From: Protopterus annectens
Taxonomy: Eukaryota > Chordata > Ceratodontiformes > Protopteridae
Assembly: GCF_019279795.1 (NCBI RefSeq)
Contig: NC_056725.1
Span: forward strand, 1,750,520,416-1,750,584,415
Reading direction: 5' to 3'
Length of the DNA: 64,000 nucleotides
Part shown: in pieces, positions 11,405 through 21,480 of the stretch
Numbering within the stretch: position 1 is the stretch's first letter
Layout: every line of letters starts with the position of its first letter
Notes under the pieces: model-generated
What the model saw: only the letters and a program-made list of their open reading frames with translations
What the model was told of the DNA's origin: nothing
Databases searched by the model: none
Translations under genes and position numbers: made by a program

Positions 11405-12571
11405 TAGGTTCATAGGTTCATAGGTTCATACTAGGCTATCTGCCCTAGGGCATTTATAAGCCTAGCCAGAGTGTGTTTGGCTTTCGCCACCCATTTTAAA
11501 TTAATTTTGCTATGCCTTTTTTTGAGGTTAGTATACTGTGCCTCTGTCTAACAGTGACACAGAAGTGATAGCCGGGGTAAACCTACGATCTCCCATCCAC
11601 TCATCAAGATTCCTCTTGAAGAGAGTCAATGTGGGACTCTGCCTAACCTGGACTGGGATTTTATTCCAGAGTGAAGGGAGCCTCTGGGTTATGAATCTGT
11701 CCCTCCAGCATGTCCTATTTATTTCAGTGCTGAGGTTCAAGTCTCTCGAGCGCGTAGCTCGATGGGATTTAGATTTTCTGAGGTGCAGCATGTCCATTAA
11801 TTCTGGGTTGGACATGGCTTTATACGTCAGGCACAGATCGCCTCTGAGCAGGCGGTATGCTACTGAGTAGAGCTGGAGTTTCTTTAACCGGGCAGCATAT
11901 GGCATCTGTTTGAGCCCTTTGATCCTCTTGGTGAGGTACTTTTGGGGTCTTTCCAGTTGCTGCAGGTGTCTGGTAAGGTACATCCCAAAGGGCATTGTAC
12001 TCAATTATGGGCCTGATGAGGGATGAGTAAAGAGGTACGATGACCTCCCTGATCTAGATGTGAATCCCTTCATGATTAGGTGGGCTATATAAAATGTTTT
12101 TCTAACCACTTTGGCCACGTGGTTGTCAAATGAGAGATTGCTATCAACTTGGGTCCCCAGGTCCCTAATGACTTCTTCTGTACTTAATGGATTACCACCT
12201 ATGTGGTAATTTGTGGGCACTTTGTTTTTGCCAAAGGGGATGACTATACACTTTTTGGCGTTTAGCTTGAGGCCATGGCTCTGGCACCAGTTGTCTGTTT
12301 CTATGAGGCCCTTTTGGAGGATGCTTGTGTCGGCTGGAGAGTTGATTATGGCGCCCAGTTTGCAGTCATCTGCGAACTTGGTCAGCCACAGTCCTTCCGT
12401 GTTGGCCTCTACCGCCGAGAAATATATACCGAACAAGAGAGGTCCCAGGACTGAGCCTTGTGGGACGCCACTTGTAACTGGTTTGGAGTCTGACATGGCT
12501 CCAGCAATTCTAACCATGTGTGTTCTGTCCTTGAGCCAGTTTGCAACCCATCTAGTGACATAGGGGTTTAT
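11405..12571 (-). pseudogene. CR1 LINE, 5'-truncated
   Basis: The minus-strand frame 12005-12517 encodes 'VTSGVPQGSVLGPLLFGIYFSAVEANTE..' with catalytic 'FADDCKLGAI', 'WCQSHGLKLNAKKC' and 'IRDLGTQVDSNLSFDNH'. After a frameshift, 11528-12004 supplies 'LTRHLQQLERPQKYLTKRIKGLK' to the C-terminal 'RRFTPAITSVSLLDRG'. The 3' end at 11405 has three AGGTTCAT units, the 8-bp tail repeat typical of this CR1 family. Truncation at 12571 is abrupt and joins the 819-bp repeat. Apart from the frameshift this is one of the better-preserved copies. Confidence 0.88.
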
Positions 12572-13390
12572 ATTTGAGAAGGTGAGGAGAGCTGTGGTAG
12601 TACTATGATTTGGCCTGAAGCCATGCTGAGAGTTAGCCAGAAGGTTGTTTTAGGTTAGAAAGTCCAAAGAATTGAATCCAAGAAAATAAACACACCACGA
12701 CTACCAGAGACTCTGAATTCGGACAACCTGTGTCACTGCACAACACGAGAAGAGCCAACTGAATCGAGCATAAAGTTTATGACACAAAACAAACCACCGT
12801 AGTGTTAAGCGCTTTCACACAGTAAATACCGAGCTTCCTCAGAACACAGTAAACTGCCATGACATTGTTTAAATACTTTCAGAAAATCACCTGACTCAGG
12901 TGTACAGCCAATACAACCTTTACATTTCTTTTTAAATTTGTGCAAAACATCAAAACCTTATTAGTATATGAAAAAACCTGTTCAATATGGTCTAAGGTAT
13001 CACAAAATACCATAACTTCATTCCAAAAATGATCCTATGCTACAACAAACCCCAATTAATTGTTAAAAATAACTTGTCCAATTCAGTTGTCAAGGCACCA
13101 TGTTAAAATGTTAAATATGACATGTAAAATATAATACTATTAAAATTCAACACTCCAAAATAATACTTGTAGTAAAATGAATTATAAAATTTTAAAAATA
13201 AAACAGTGTCTCCCTTTGATCCACAACCCTCCGCAAAAATGTATGAGTTTGTGGAATTGGTTATAACCGGGCCGCCCTATGTTTTAACACGCTGCTGATA
13301 CTAATGTTATTGTTCAGACCTTCAAGATAAGAGTATAAAGAGTTGCTTTGGCAACTGAGGCTTGATGCAGGTAGGGCCCCGGGTCTGAAC
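12572..13390. repeat. 819-bp direct repeat, copy 2
   Basis: Second copy of 8345-9163. Here it starts at the 5' truncation point of the CR1 and runs straight into the second arm of the palindromic element at 13391. Confidence 0.85.
12807..12842 (-). ncRNA. Hammerhead-ribozyme-like core
   Basis: Left-arm copy, identical to that at 8580-8615: CTGAGGA, stem II with one mismatch, GAAA, GCGCTT. Confidence 0.45.
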
Positions 13391-13859
13391 GATAACATTA
13401 GTATCAGCAGTGTGTTAAAACTTAGGGCGGCCCGGTTATAACCAATTCCACAAACTCATACATTTTTGCGGAGGGTTGTGGATCAAAGGGAGACACTGTT
13501 TTATTTTTCAAATTTTATAATTCATTTTACTACAAGTATTATTTTGGAGTGTTGAATTTTAATAGTATTATATTTTACATGTCATATTTAACATTTTAAC
13601 ATGGTGCCTTGACAACTGAATTGGACAAGTTATTTTTAACAATTAATTGGGGGTTGTTGTTGCATAGGATCGTTTTTGGAATGAATTTATGGTATTTTGT
13701 GATACCTTAGACCATATTGCACAGGTTTTTTTATATACTAATAAGGTTTTGATGTTTTGCACAATTTTAAAAAGAAATGTAAAGGTTGTATTGGCTGTAC
13801 ACCTGAGTCAGGTGATTTTCTGAAAGTATTTAAATGATGTCATGGCAGTTTACTGTGTT

Positions 13860-13895
13860 CTGAGGAAGCTCGGTATTTACTGAGTGAAAGCGCTT
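13860..13895 (+). ncRNA. Hammerhead-ribozyme-like motif, best copy
   Basis: The sequence reads CTGAGGA, then a 7-bp stem II (CTCGGTA with TACTGAG, one G-U pair), then GAAA, then GCGCTT. The bases before the core (GTGTT) pair with the bases after GCGCTT (AACAC) to give a 5-bp stem I. Stem III would be only AGC/GCT with no loop, a self-complementary arrangement that would need dimerisation, as reported for other minimal hammerheads in PLEs. All invariant core positions (CUGANGA and GAAA) are present. Activity is inference. Confidence 0.55.
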
Positions 13896-14034
13896 AACAC
13901 TACGGTGGTTTGTTTTGTGTAATAAACTTTATACTCAATTCAGTTGGCTCTTCTCGTTTTGTGCAGTGACACAGGTTGTCCGAATTCGGAGTGTCTGGTA
14001 GTCGTGGTGTGTTTATTTTCTTAGGTTAGAAAGT

Positions 14035-15660
14035 ACAGAAGTTGTTTGGACACATTTTTCCATAATTTTTGTCAGAGGTGACCGGATGGCTATGGGTCTG
14101 TAATTAGATAATTCAGTAGAGTTGCCACCTTTATGGAGGGGTATGACATGAGATATTTTCCAGATATTGAGAAGAGAGGCTTCTGATATGGACCGGTTAA
14201 TTAGAATGGAAAAGGGGTATGCTATAGTATCAGCAGCTTTTTGAAAATATTAAGTAGGGAGAAGGTCAGTAGCTAGGGTAGTAGGTTTTAATTTTTTGAG
14301 CAGTGATCGAATGAAAGATGTAGAGACTGGTTGGAAGCTAAAGATGGTCTGGGTACTGGGAGTGTTGTCCAGTGGGTTAGAGGAGTTGAAGGGCAATTGG
14401 CTAGCGATGGCTTGAGTAGTTTCAGTAAAGAAATTATTAAAGTTGTTAACAATATCCACTGGCAGTTTATTAGTAGAGGCTGAGAGAGGTGGAGTGGTGG
14501 TTTGACCTGGGTGTAGTAATTTATTTATCCCTGCCCAGAATTTTTGGCGTTATTTTGGTTTCCTTGTTGGAGATGGAAATAGTAGTTTTTTTATCTAATA
14601 GAATGGATCGTTTAGTCTCATTTCTTAGTTGTCTAAATTTGGTGTCATTTAGAGGGTCTTTTGTAGCAGACCATGTTGCCAATGCTTTGTTTCAGACTAT
14701 GATTTTTGATTTGGTTTCTTTAGAGAGCCACGGGGCAGCATCTGTCTTTACCCTAGTAGAAAGAGCAGGAGCATGAGAATTGAGGATGGTGAGGAATTTA
14801 TTGTTAAAGTAGACAACAACTTTGTCTAGGGGCCTAGTGTTTTAGGGCAGACCAGTTGCATATCTTAAGTTCATCCTGGAACTTACTAGGATTAAAGCAT
14901 TTATTATTTCTTATTGTTCTATACGTGGGCTGATGGGAGTTGTTTGATTTGTGCTTGCAGATAAAGGTGAGAAAGTGATCACTGATGTCATCGGGGATGG
15001 CCCCCGATGTATACATTTGGGGGTGGCTATTGATTAGTATCCAATCATGTATACTATCCTTTTGGTTATGTTTCCCTATCCTGGTGGGGGTGGATATGAT
15101 CTGTGTGAATCCATACAGGTTTACATGGGTGGTAGGAGAATGAGATGAACAAGTGTTCCAATCAATGTTAAGATCTCCAGGTACAATGGTTTCTTGTGGA
15201 TAGCTATTAGCTAACCAATGGAGGATGTCTTCGAGGGTATTAGTATTATTCCCTGGGGAATGTACACACAGACTATATTCATACATTTGTTTTTGTTAAT
15301 TTGGAACTTGGTCGCAATTATTTCTGCTTTATTGACCTGGGGTGGTTGAATGGGGACTGTGGTATCATTTAGTGTAGATTTGAAGAGTACAGCTACCCCC
15401 CCCTCCCTTCCTAGTAGAGCGATCAAGTCTAAGTATATTATACCCAGGTGGTAGAATTTCATTATCTGAAGTTGATGGTTTCAGCCAGGTTTCAGTTAGG
15501 CATAAAATATCAGGGGAATGGACTTGTAGGAGGGCATGTAGATTAGGTCCTTTGTTATTTATGCTACAAATATTTAGATGGCAGACCAGGAGGTAGTTGG
15601 GGACTTGTTAATAGATAGTGATTCATTTGGGTTAGTTGCAAATTAAGTTGCGCTATCTAG
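14035..15660 (-). pseudogene. L2-like LINE, 5' half (APE endonuclease and start of RT)
   Basis: Minus-strand frames in order: a broken stretch near 15640-15460 reading like 'LNICSINNKGPNLHALLQ' and 'LTETWLKPS' (endonuclease Glu motif); 15211-15462 with 'REGGVAVLFK'; 14834-15286 with 'IVPGDLNIDWN' (Asp/Asn motif) and 'ISDHFLTF' (terminal SDH motif); 14250-14459 with 'SFIRSLLKKLKPTTLATDLLPT', the RT entry region; and 14035-14240 reading 'VIPLHKGGNST'. The RT then continues at 8422 across the nested insertion. Several frameshifts and stops are present. The 5' end is uncertain and may extend to about 16040, since no ORF1 was recognised in 15660-16050. Confidence 0.75.
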
Positions 15661-16169
15661 GGTGGCAGGGGCAGGGTTTATATGAATATCTTCATCCATT
15701 GCGAGGTTATAACCTGTAGTTTCTATAAGCTTCAGGATTTTGTTTATAAGTTTTTGATAGTGTTTAGATTTTGTGCTGATATATCTCGGTCTAATAGGCT
15801 GATAGTGTTCTAGTGGTTAAGGAGTTAGTTATAGTAGTAACTAGAGGGTAGCCTATCATGTTCGATACATCTGGTATGGTTTGAGATTTTGGGACGTAAA
15901 ATCCTAGGTAAGACTAATTTTCTTAAGTGGAGAGGAAATATGGAGTTAACAAGAGGGATAGCAGAGAGAATAGTGACATTGCTTTGGACGGTAACATATT
16001 TGGGGCTCGGTTAGTGTTACTGGTTTAGGGCCCTAAGGATCTTGTGGTATGATATTAACTACTGGGAGGAGGGGTGGAAGCTGGAATAGTGTAAGCAGTA
16101 CAGTAATGATTGGTTCAGATAGGAGAAAACGGAGGGGTGAGTGTGGGATGGGTTAACTAAGTAGAGGAG
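15661..16169. other. Unannotated stretch upstream of the L2-like LINE
   Basis: No motif or repeat was recognised. It may be 5' sequence of the L2-like LINE (minus strand) or older flanking DNA. Confidence 0.3.
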
Positions 16170-17100
16170 TATTGATTGGTTCAGCTGGAGGGGGTGTGGT
16201 ATTTGGGCTATAAAGCTAGCCACAGTGGGGGCAGGTGGAATTTGGGGGCAGGGAGAGGTGCGGAGCACACCCGAGCACAGCGAGGGCAAGCTGAGCAGGG
16301 CTTAACCAAACACAAGGAACCTGCAATCAAAGATAAGTATTCTTTCAACTGGAATCTATGTCTGAGTGTTAGAGAGCCAGAAAAGTACAAGGTATACCTG
16401 TTACCTGTAAGAATTCAACTTATGCTTAATTTATGAGTGACTTGCTTGGCTACAATCACCTGTATTAGAAGCTGAAGTTAAGTACAAACTTGCAGTACTG
16501 TATTTTATTTTTCTGTAAAGTGCAAACTTGCAATTTTAAAAGTACTGTATTTTATTTTTCTGTTCTGAATAGTGTGCTGTGTGTCTCTCTGCACTAAGAG
16601 GGGGTTGCAGTTTTTTCACTTCTTATTTGATATTTAACTCTTAGCCCAGAGGGTTTCCTCTGTACTTTAAGTGCTAGCCACAGAGCCGAGAATTCAATTT
16701 ATGCTCAATTTCTGAGTGACTTGCTTGGCTACAATCACCTGCATTAGAAGCTGAAGTTAAGTGCAAACTTGCAGTAATATATTTTATTTTTCTGTTAAGT
16801 GCAAACTTGCAGTTTTAAAAGTACTGTATTTTATTTTTCTGTTAAGTGCAAACTTGCAGTTTAAAAGTACTGTATTTTATTTTTCTGTTCTGAATAGTGT
16901 GCTGTGCATCTCTCTGCAGTTAGTTTCCCACCCACCCTCACTGTTCTTGGCTTGGTGGTAATGTTGGTGGCTCTGGAATTGCCCGCCCCTCCTGTAAATC
17001 ATTATTTGAACACTCATCCTGGGTCCATCTCATTTGCTCACTTAACCGAGTACAGTGTGATCATATTCTGAGTCTAGTGTTCACTCTACTGAATACAGAG
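16170..17100 (+). repeat. TATA-containing unit and internal tandem/direct repeats
   Basis: Near 16205-16215 is a GGGCTATAAAGC box, followed by GC-richer sequence. A block at about 16400-16605 (from GAATTCAACTTATGC to CTCTCTGCA) is repeated at about 16688-16917. Inside both, units of TTAAGTGCAAACTTGCAGT...TACTGTATTTTATTTTTCTG recur two to three times. The phrase CTTTAAGTGCTAGCCACAGAG occurs at about 16665 and again at 6885, right beside the 3' end of the L2-like LINE. This could be a promoter-like leader of a retroelement; I cannot assign a family. Confidence 0.45.
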
Positions 17101-17215
17101 AGAAGATTTGAAAATGCCAACCCACTTAGGTTCTTCCTTCCTCTCTCCTTGCACTTTACAAACAAACAAAAAAAAATTAAAAAATTGCACATTATTCATC
17201 TGCTTTTACTGTATT

Positions 17216-18970
17216 TGTGTCATCATCTTCTTTAAGCTGTTCCCGTTAGGGTTCGTCAGAGCGGATCATCTGTTTCCATTTCTTCCTGTCCTCTGCATCT
17301 TGCTCTGTCACACCAACAACCTTCATGTCCTCTCTCACCACATCCAAAAACCTTATCTTAGGCCTTCCTCTTTTCTTGTTACCTGGTAGCTTCATCCTTA
17401 GCATCTTTTTCCCACTATACTCAGCATCCTTCCTCAGCACATGTCCAAATCAACGCAATCTTGCCTCTCTGGCTTTTGTCTCCAAACATTTGAACCTGGG
17501 CTGACCCTCTAATATACTTATTCCTAATCCTATCCACCCTCTTCACACCCCCAGTGCAAATCTTAACATCTTTAAGTCTGCCACATCTAGCTCTAACTCC
17601 TGCCTTTTTGTCAATGCCACTGTCTCTAACCCATATAACATAGCTGGTCTCACTATCCTCTTGAAGGCCTTCTCTTTCACTCTTACTGGTACTTGTCTGT
17701 CACAAATCACTCCTGACACTCTTCTCCACCCACTCCATCCTGGCTGTACTCTCTTCTTCACCTCTCTTCCACACTCATCATTACTCTGAACTATTGATCC
17801 CGAGTAGTTAAACTCATCCACCTTCACCAGCTCTACTCCTTGCATCCTCACCATTCCTCTATCCTCCCTCTCATTCACACACATTCTGTCATAGTCCTGC
17901 TGACCTTCATTCCTCTTCTCTCTAGAGCATATCTCCATCTCTCCAGGGTCTCCTCCACCTGTTCCATACTCTTACTACAGATCACAATGTCATCTGAAAA
18001 CATCATAGTCCACGGGGACTCCTGTCTGATCTCGTCTGTCAACCTGTCCATCACCATTGCAAATAAAAAAGGGATCAGAGCTGATCCTTGATGTAATCCC
18101 ACCTACACCTTAAATGCATCCGTCACTCCCACCGCAGACCTCACCACTGTCACACTACCTTCGTACATATCCTGTACCACTCATACATACTTCTCTGACA
18201 CTCCCGACTTCCTCATACAAAACCACAACTCCTCTCTAGGCACCCTGTCATATGCTTTCTCTAAGTCTACAAAAACACAATGCAACTCCATCTCACCTTC
18301 TCTGTACTTCTCCATCAACACTCTCAGAGCAAACATTGCATCTGTAGTGCTCTTTCCTGGCATGAAACCATACTGCTGATCACTAATCATCACGTCCCTT
18401 CTTAACCTAGCTTCCACTACTCTTCCCATAACTTCATGCTGTGACTGATCAATTTAATCCCTCTGTAGTTACTACAACTCTGCACATCACCCTTATTCTT
18501 AAAAATTGGTACCAGAACACTTTTTCTCCATTCCTCAGGCATCCTCTCACTTTCTAAGATTTCATTAAACAATCTGGTTAAAAACTCCACTGCTATTTCA
18601 CCTAAACACCTCCATGCTTCCACAGGTATGTCATCTGGACCAACAGCCTTTGCATTCTTCATCCTCTTCATAGCTATCCTTACTTCCTCCTTGCTAATCC
18701 ATTGCACTTCATGATTCACCATCCCCACATCATTCAACCTTCTCTCCCTCTCATTCTCTTCATTCATCAACCCCTCAAAGTATTCTTTCCATCTGCTCAA
18801 CACACTCTCCTCACTTGTGACTGTTTCCCAAATTATCCTTTATCACCTTTACCTTCTGCACATTTTCCTTGCTTGGTCCCTCTGTCTAGCCAATCGGTAC
18901 AGGTCCTTTTCTCCCTCCTTAGTGTCCAATCTTTCATACAACTCTTCATATGCCTTCTCCTTTATTGCTT
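17216..18970 (-). pseudogene. RTE-type LINE (linker, RT and C-terminus)
   Basis: Reading the minus strand 5' to 3': a linker near 18970-18820 ('YERLDTKEGEKDL'-like), then 18417-18803 with 'RWKEYFEGLMNEENERERR', 'NAKAVGPDDIPVEAWR' and 'FKNKGDVQSCSNYRGIKLIS'. Next, 18181-18429 has 'QQYGFMPGKSTTDAMFALR' and motif A 'FVDLEKAYDRVPREEL'. Then 17875-18102 has motif B 'GLHQGSALIPFLFAMVMD' and catalytic 'FSDDIVICSKS'. Last, 17543-17938 and 17246-17440 give the C-terminal region ('MLYGLETVALTKRQE', 'GRPKIRFLDVVREDMK'). The 3' end is a short GATGATGACAC tract (minus strand). RT motifs are readable but split by at least four frameshifts or stops. It sits inside a copy of the tandem repeat described at 18971-20230. 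Confidence 0.8.
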
Positions 18971-19468
18971 TATTTTGCTTTTGCCTCTTCTTAGAAGTAC
19001 TCAGTTGTATTTATTCTGCTGTATTTATTACTGCTTGATAGTAGCCTGATTAAATTGTAACTGTTCGGTTTAAGCACTTGGGCTTCAGACCAGTTATTTT
19101 ACATTAAGAAGGTTTGTGGTCTGCACTCTTGTGGGAGGAGATGCTGGATTCTGCCCTTCCGAGCTGGGAATTTCTGGTTAAAGGCTTATTTGGGTCTGCT
19201 TATTTGAACTGTTTCCTTCTGAAATTGGTGCACCTTGTTGCTGTAGCATAGACCAGATTCAGGCCTGCTAAATCTAGCTTTGTTTGTATAACTTGAGCAA
19301 AGACCCAGGCCATCTTTTTTGGAGAAGGTTCCCCTGCACCCCAGTGGCAGGAGTGTGCAGTTAGAACTTGTCCGATTGAAGACTGCTGGAACAGGGCTCA
19401 GATTTGAGCTTTTTTACTGGTTTTAATTGGGTAATTTGTTTAAATCTAATTGTCCGTTTTTGATTGTT

Positions 19469-19541
<73 letters not shown>

Positions 19542-20230
19542 CTGCACTTTATTCATCTGGTTTTAATGTATTTGTGTTTCTTCCTACTTTATTTTGCTTT
19601 TGCTGCCTGTTCTTAAAAGTACTTAATTTCATTCATTCTGCTGCATTTATTGCTGCTTGTTAGTAGCTTGATTAAATTGTAACTGTTATTCTAAGCCTTT
19701 GGTTTAAGCACTTGGGCTTCAGATCAGTTGTTTTACATTAAGAAGGTTTGTGGTCTGCACTGTTGTGGCCGGACAGGTAGCTTACATCCTTCTAAGCTGG
19801 GAATTGCTGATTGAAGGCTCAGTGTCTGTTATTCTAAAAGTGGATTAGTTCTGGTTTAAGCACTTGGGCTATGGGCCAGTTATTTTACACGTGTGGTCTG
19901 CACTCGTGGGAGGAGAGGGTAGATTCTGCCCTTCTGAGCTGGGAGTTTCTGGTTAAAGGCTTATTGTGCCTGCTTATTTAAACTGTTTCTTTCTGAAATC
20001 GGTACGTCTTGTTTGCTGTAGCATAGACTAGATTCTGACCTGCTGAATCTAGCTTTGTTTGTATAACCTGAGCACTAATCCAGGCCATCTTTATTTTGGA
20101 GGAGGTTCCCCTGCACACTAGTGGCAGGAGTGTGCAGTTAGAACTTGTCTGATCGAAGACTGCTGGTACGGGGCTCAGCTTTTAGCTTTTTATTGGTTAA
20201 TTGGTTAATTTGTTTAAATCAATTTGCTCA
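18971..20230 (+). repeat. Tandem ~0.6-0.7-kb repeat units upstream of CR1
   Basis: Two diverged units (about 18971-19480 and 19535-20230) share GGTTTAAGCACTTGGGCTTC, GGTTTGTGGTCTGCACT, TTCTGGTTAAAGGCTTATT, GCTTTGTTTGTATAAC and GGCAGGAGTGTGCAGTTAGA. The second unit is internally duplicated. A (TA)n tract at about 19475-19531 separates them. The start of the first unit (TTATTCATCTGCTTTTACTG, about 17194) lies on the other side of the RTE insertion. Units end just before the CR1 5' leader at 20270, so they may be tandem promoter monomers of that CR1; this is inference. Confidence 0.55.
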
Positions 20231-20269
20231 TTTGCTACTGTTATATAAAAAAAGAAAAAATATATATAT

Positions 20270-20518
20270 GCTTTATGCATTGCCACCTTGCTAGGGTTAA
20301 ACTAATTCCAGCACCATAAAGTCTGCTCTTCAAACTTTCCCTTAGAACTAGCCATTTGTTAGTTTTAGCGCTCAAATCTGTTTCTTTTAGCTCAGCACTT
20401 GTTCAGAATTCGTTGTAAGCACTAAATAAGCTACAAATTACTACAGCACTCAACTTTCCTCACTTGTCTAGAGGAACACAGTTTTTAGCACTTAATAAAT
20501 AAGCACCTATCCAGGCAT
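20270..20518 (+). promoter_or_regulatory. CR1 5' leader
   Basis: The sequence from GCCACCTTGCTAGGGTTAAA to GCATG is shared with the leaders at about 27690-27880 and 57530-57780. Common elements are AAGTCTGCTCTTCA, TTAGAACT and a short run of TTAGCACT-like words. Conservation across three independent copies supports a true 5' UTR with the promoter inside or just upstream. Confidence 0.5.
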
Positions 20519-21480
20519 GTTTAAGGATCAGCTCCCACAGTTTTTTCCTGTCTACCTGTTGAATCTGGGCATCTTGGGGGCAATGCAGCAATTGCCTCAT
20601 GTACACAGACAACCCTGTCCTCCTATCACCCAACACTACAACCTATGAGAGATGCACTTATATAGCCAAACTGGAAGCAAAGCTCTCTTCACCCAAGACT
20701 GGACTTAGACAGTCAAGAGGAGAAGGTAAACACTTGCACCATCCCACACTCATCACATAGGCCCTCAAAACATACATTACCAAAACACACACATAGAAAC
20801 ACAACACACATCTACATTCATGGAGGCTCTCAATAAAAATCTGCCCAAGCAACACAGACCTCCAAAGCAGAAATGCAAGTAACCTCCACACCCAACACAA
20901 CCCAAATGACACATAGCCCAAAAACTCATTGTGCCACTCAACCACAGCTCATAAGGCATAACAATGTACCCAACACTCTAGTCATAGGTGACTCTATAGT
21001 CAGGCACATTGATGTTCCACTTACCAGGCTAAACGAGGAGAAAGTTACTGTCAGCTGCATGTCTGATGCCAGGATCTATCACATAACGCACGCACTCAAG
21101 TCACTGCACAAAAAGTACAAATATGACTCTGTCATTGTCCATGTTGGTGTGAATGACCTGAGATGTACCTCCCTGGACTACATGAAAAGAGACATGGAGG
21201 AGCTCTCCGATCTTGTAGCCCAGGCAGGTATGACCCTAGCCCTGAGAAGCATCCTGCCATCACCCAAAATGATACCACAGTACAAGGACAAAATGACCGA
21301 CTTCAACAATTGGCTAAGCTTTTGGTGTCATTCTAAGGGGATTCAGTATCTGTCTGCCTGGGATGACATGATCGACAGACCATGATGCTTTGCTAGAGAT
21401 GGCTTGCATCTGTCATCCTTGGGATTCAGGATAGTGGCTAAGGCTCTTGCCACCCCTATAATGCCTTTTTTAGGCAAGGT
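20519..21480 (+). pseudogene. CR1 ORF1, esterase-type, decayed
   Basis: The ATG at 20519 matches the start of the intact ORF1 at 57780. The N-terminal cysteine segment is damaged by substitutions and a frameshift. From 20873 a 170-codon frame holds the SGNH esterase core: 'LVIGDSIVRHIDVPL' (nucleophile Ser), 'HVGVNDLRCTSLDYMKRDMEEL' and 'WDDMIDRP'. A stop at 21383-21385 precedes 'CFARDGLHLSSLGF', which carries the Asp and His of the triad. Esterase-type ORF1 is a hallmark of many CR1-clade LINEs and is thought to aid RNP/membrane or nucleic-acid handling. The product here cannot be made in full. Confidence 0.82.

Larger units (their letters stand above)
12664..14020. mobile_element. Palindromic PLE-like terminal-repeat element with hammerhead motifs
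   Basis: Two arms of about 630 bp (12682-13312 and 13391-14020) are inverted copies of each other, diverged by a few per cent. They are separated by a ~78-bp spacer that itself begins GTTCAGACC and ends GGTCTGAAC. The unit is flanked by the 14-bp duplication TTAGGTTAGAAAGT (12650-12663 and 14021-14034) and interrupts the L2-like LINE. Each arm carries a hammerhead-like core followed by a TTTATACTC...CTCTTCTCG stretch resembling the tail of the PLE at 35145-36212. Penelope-like elements are known for direct or inverted terminal repeats and for hammerhead ribozymes, so this is best read as a pair of inverted PLE terminal repeats without the RT. There is no ORF of note inside. Confidence 0.6.

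Noticed and set aside
18702-19049. 115-codon plus frame with many Leu/Phe residues, resembling a membrane protein
   Set aside because: It is the complement of the RTE linker/RT coding strand.
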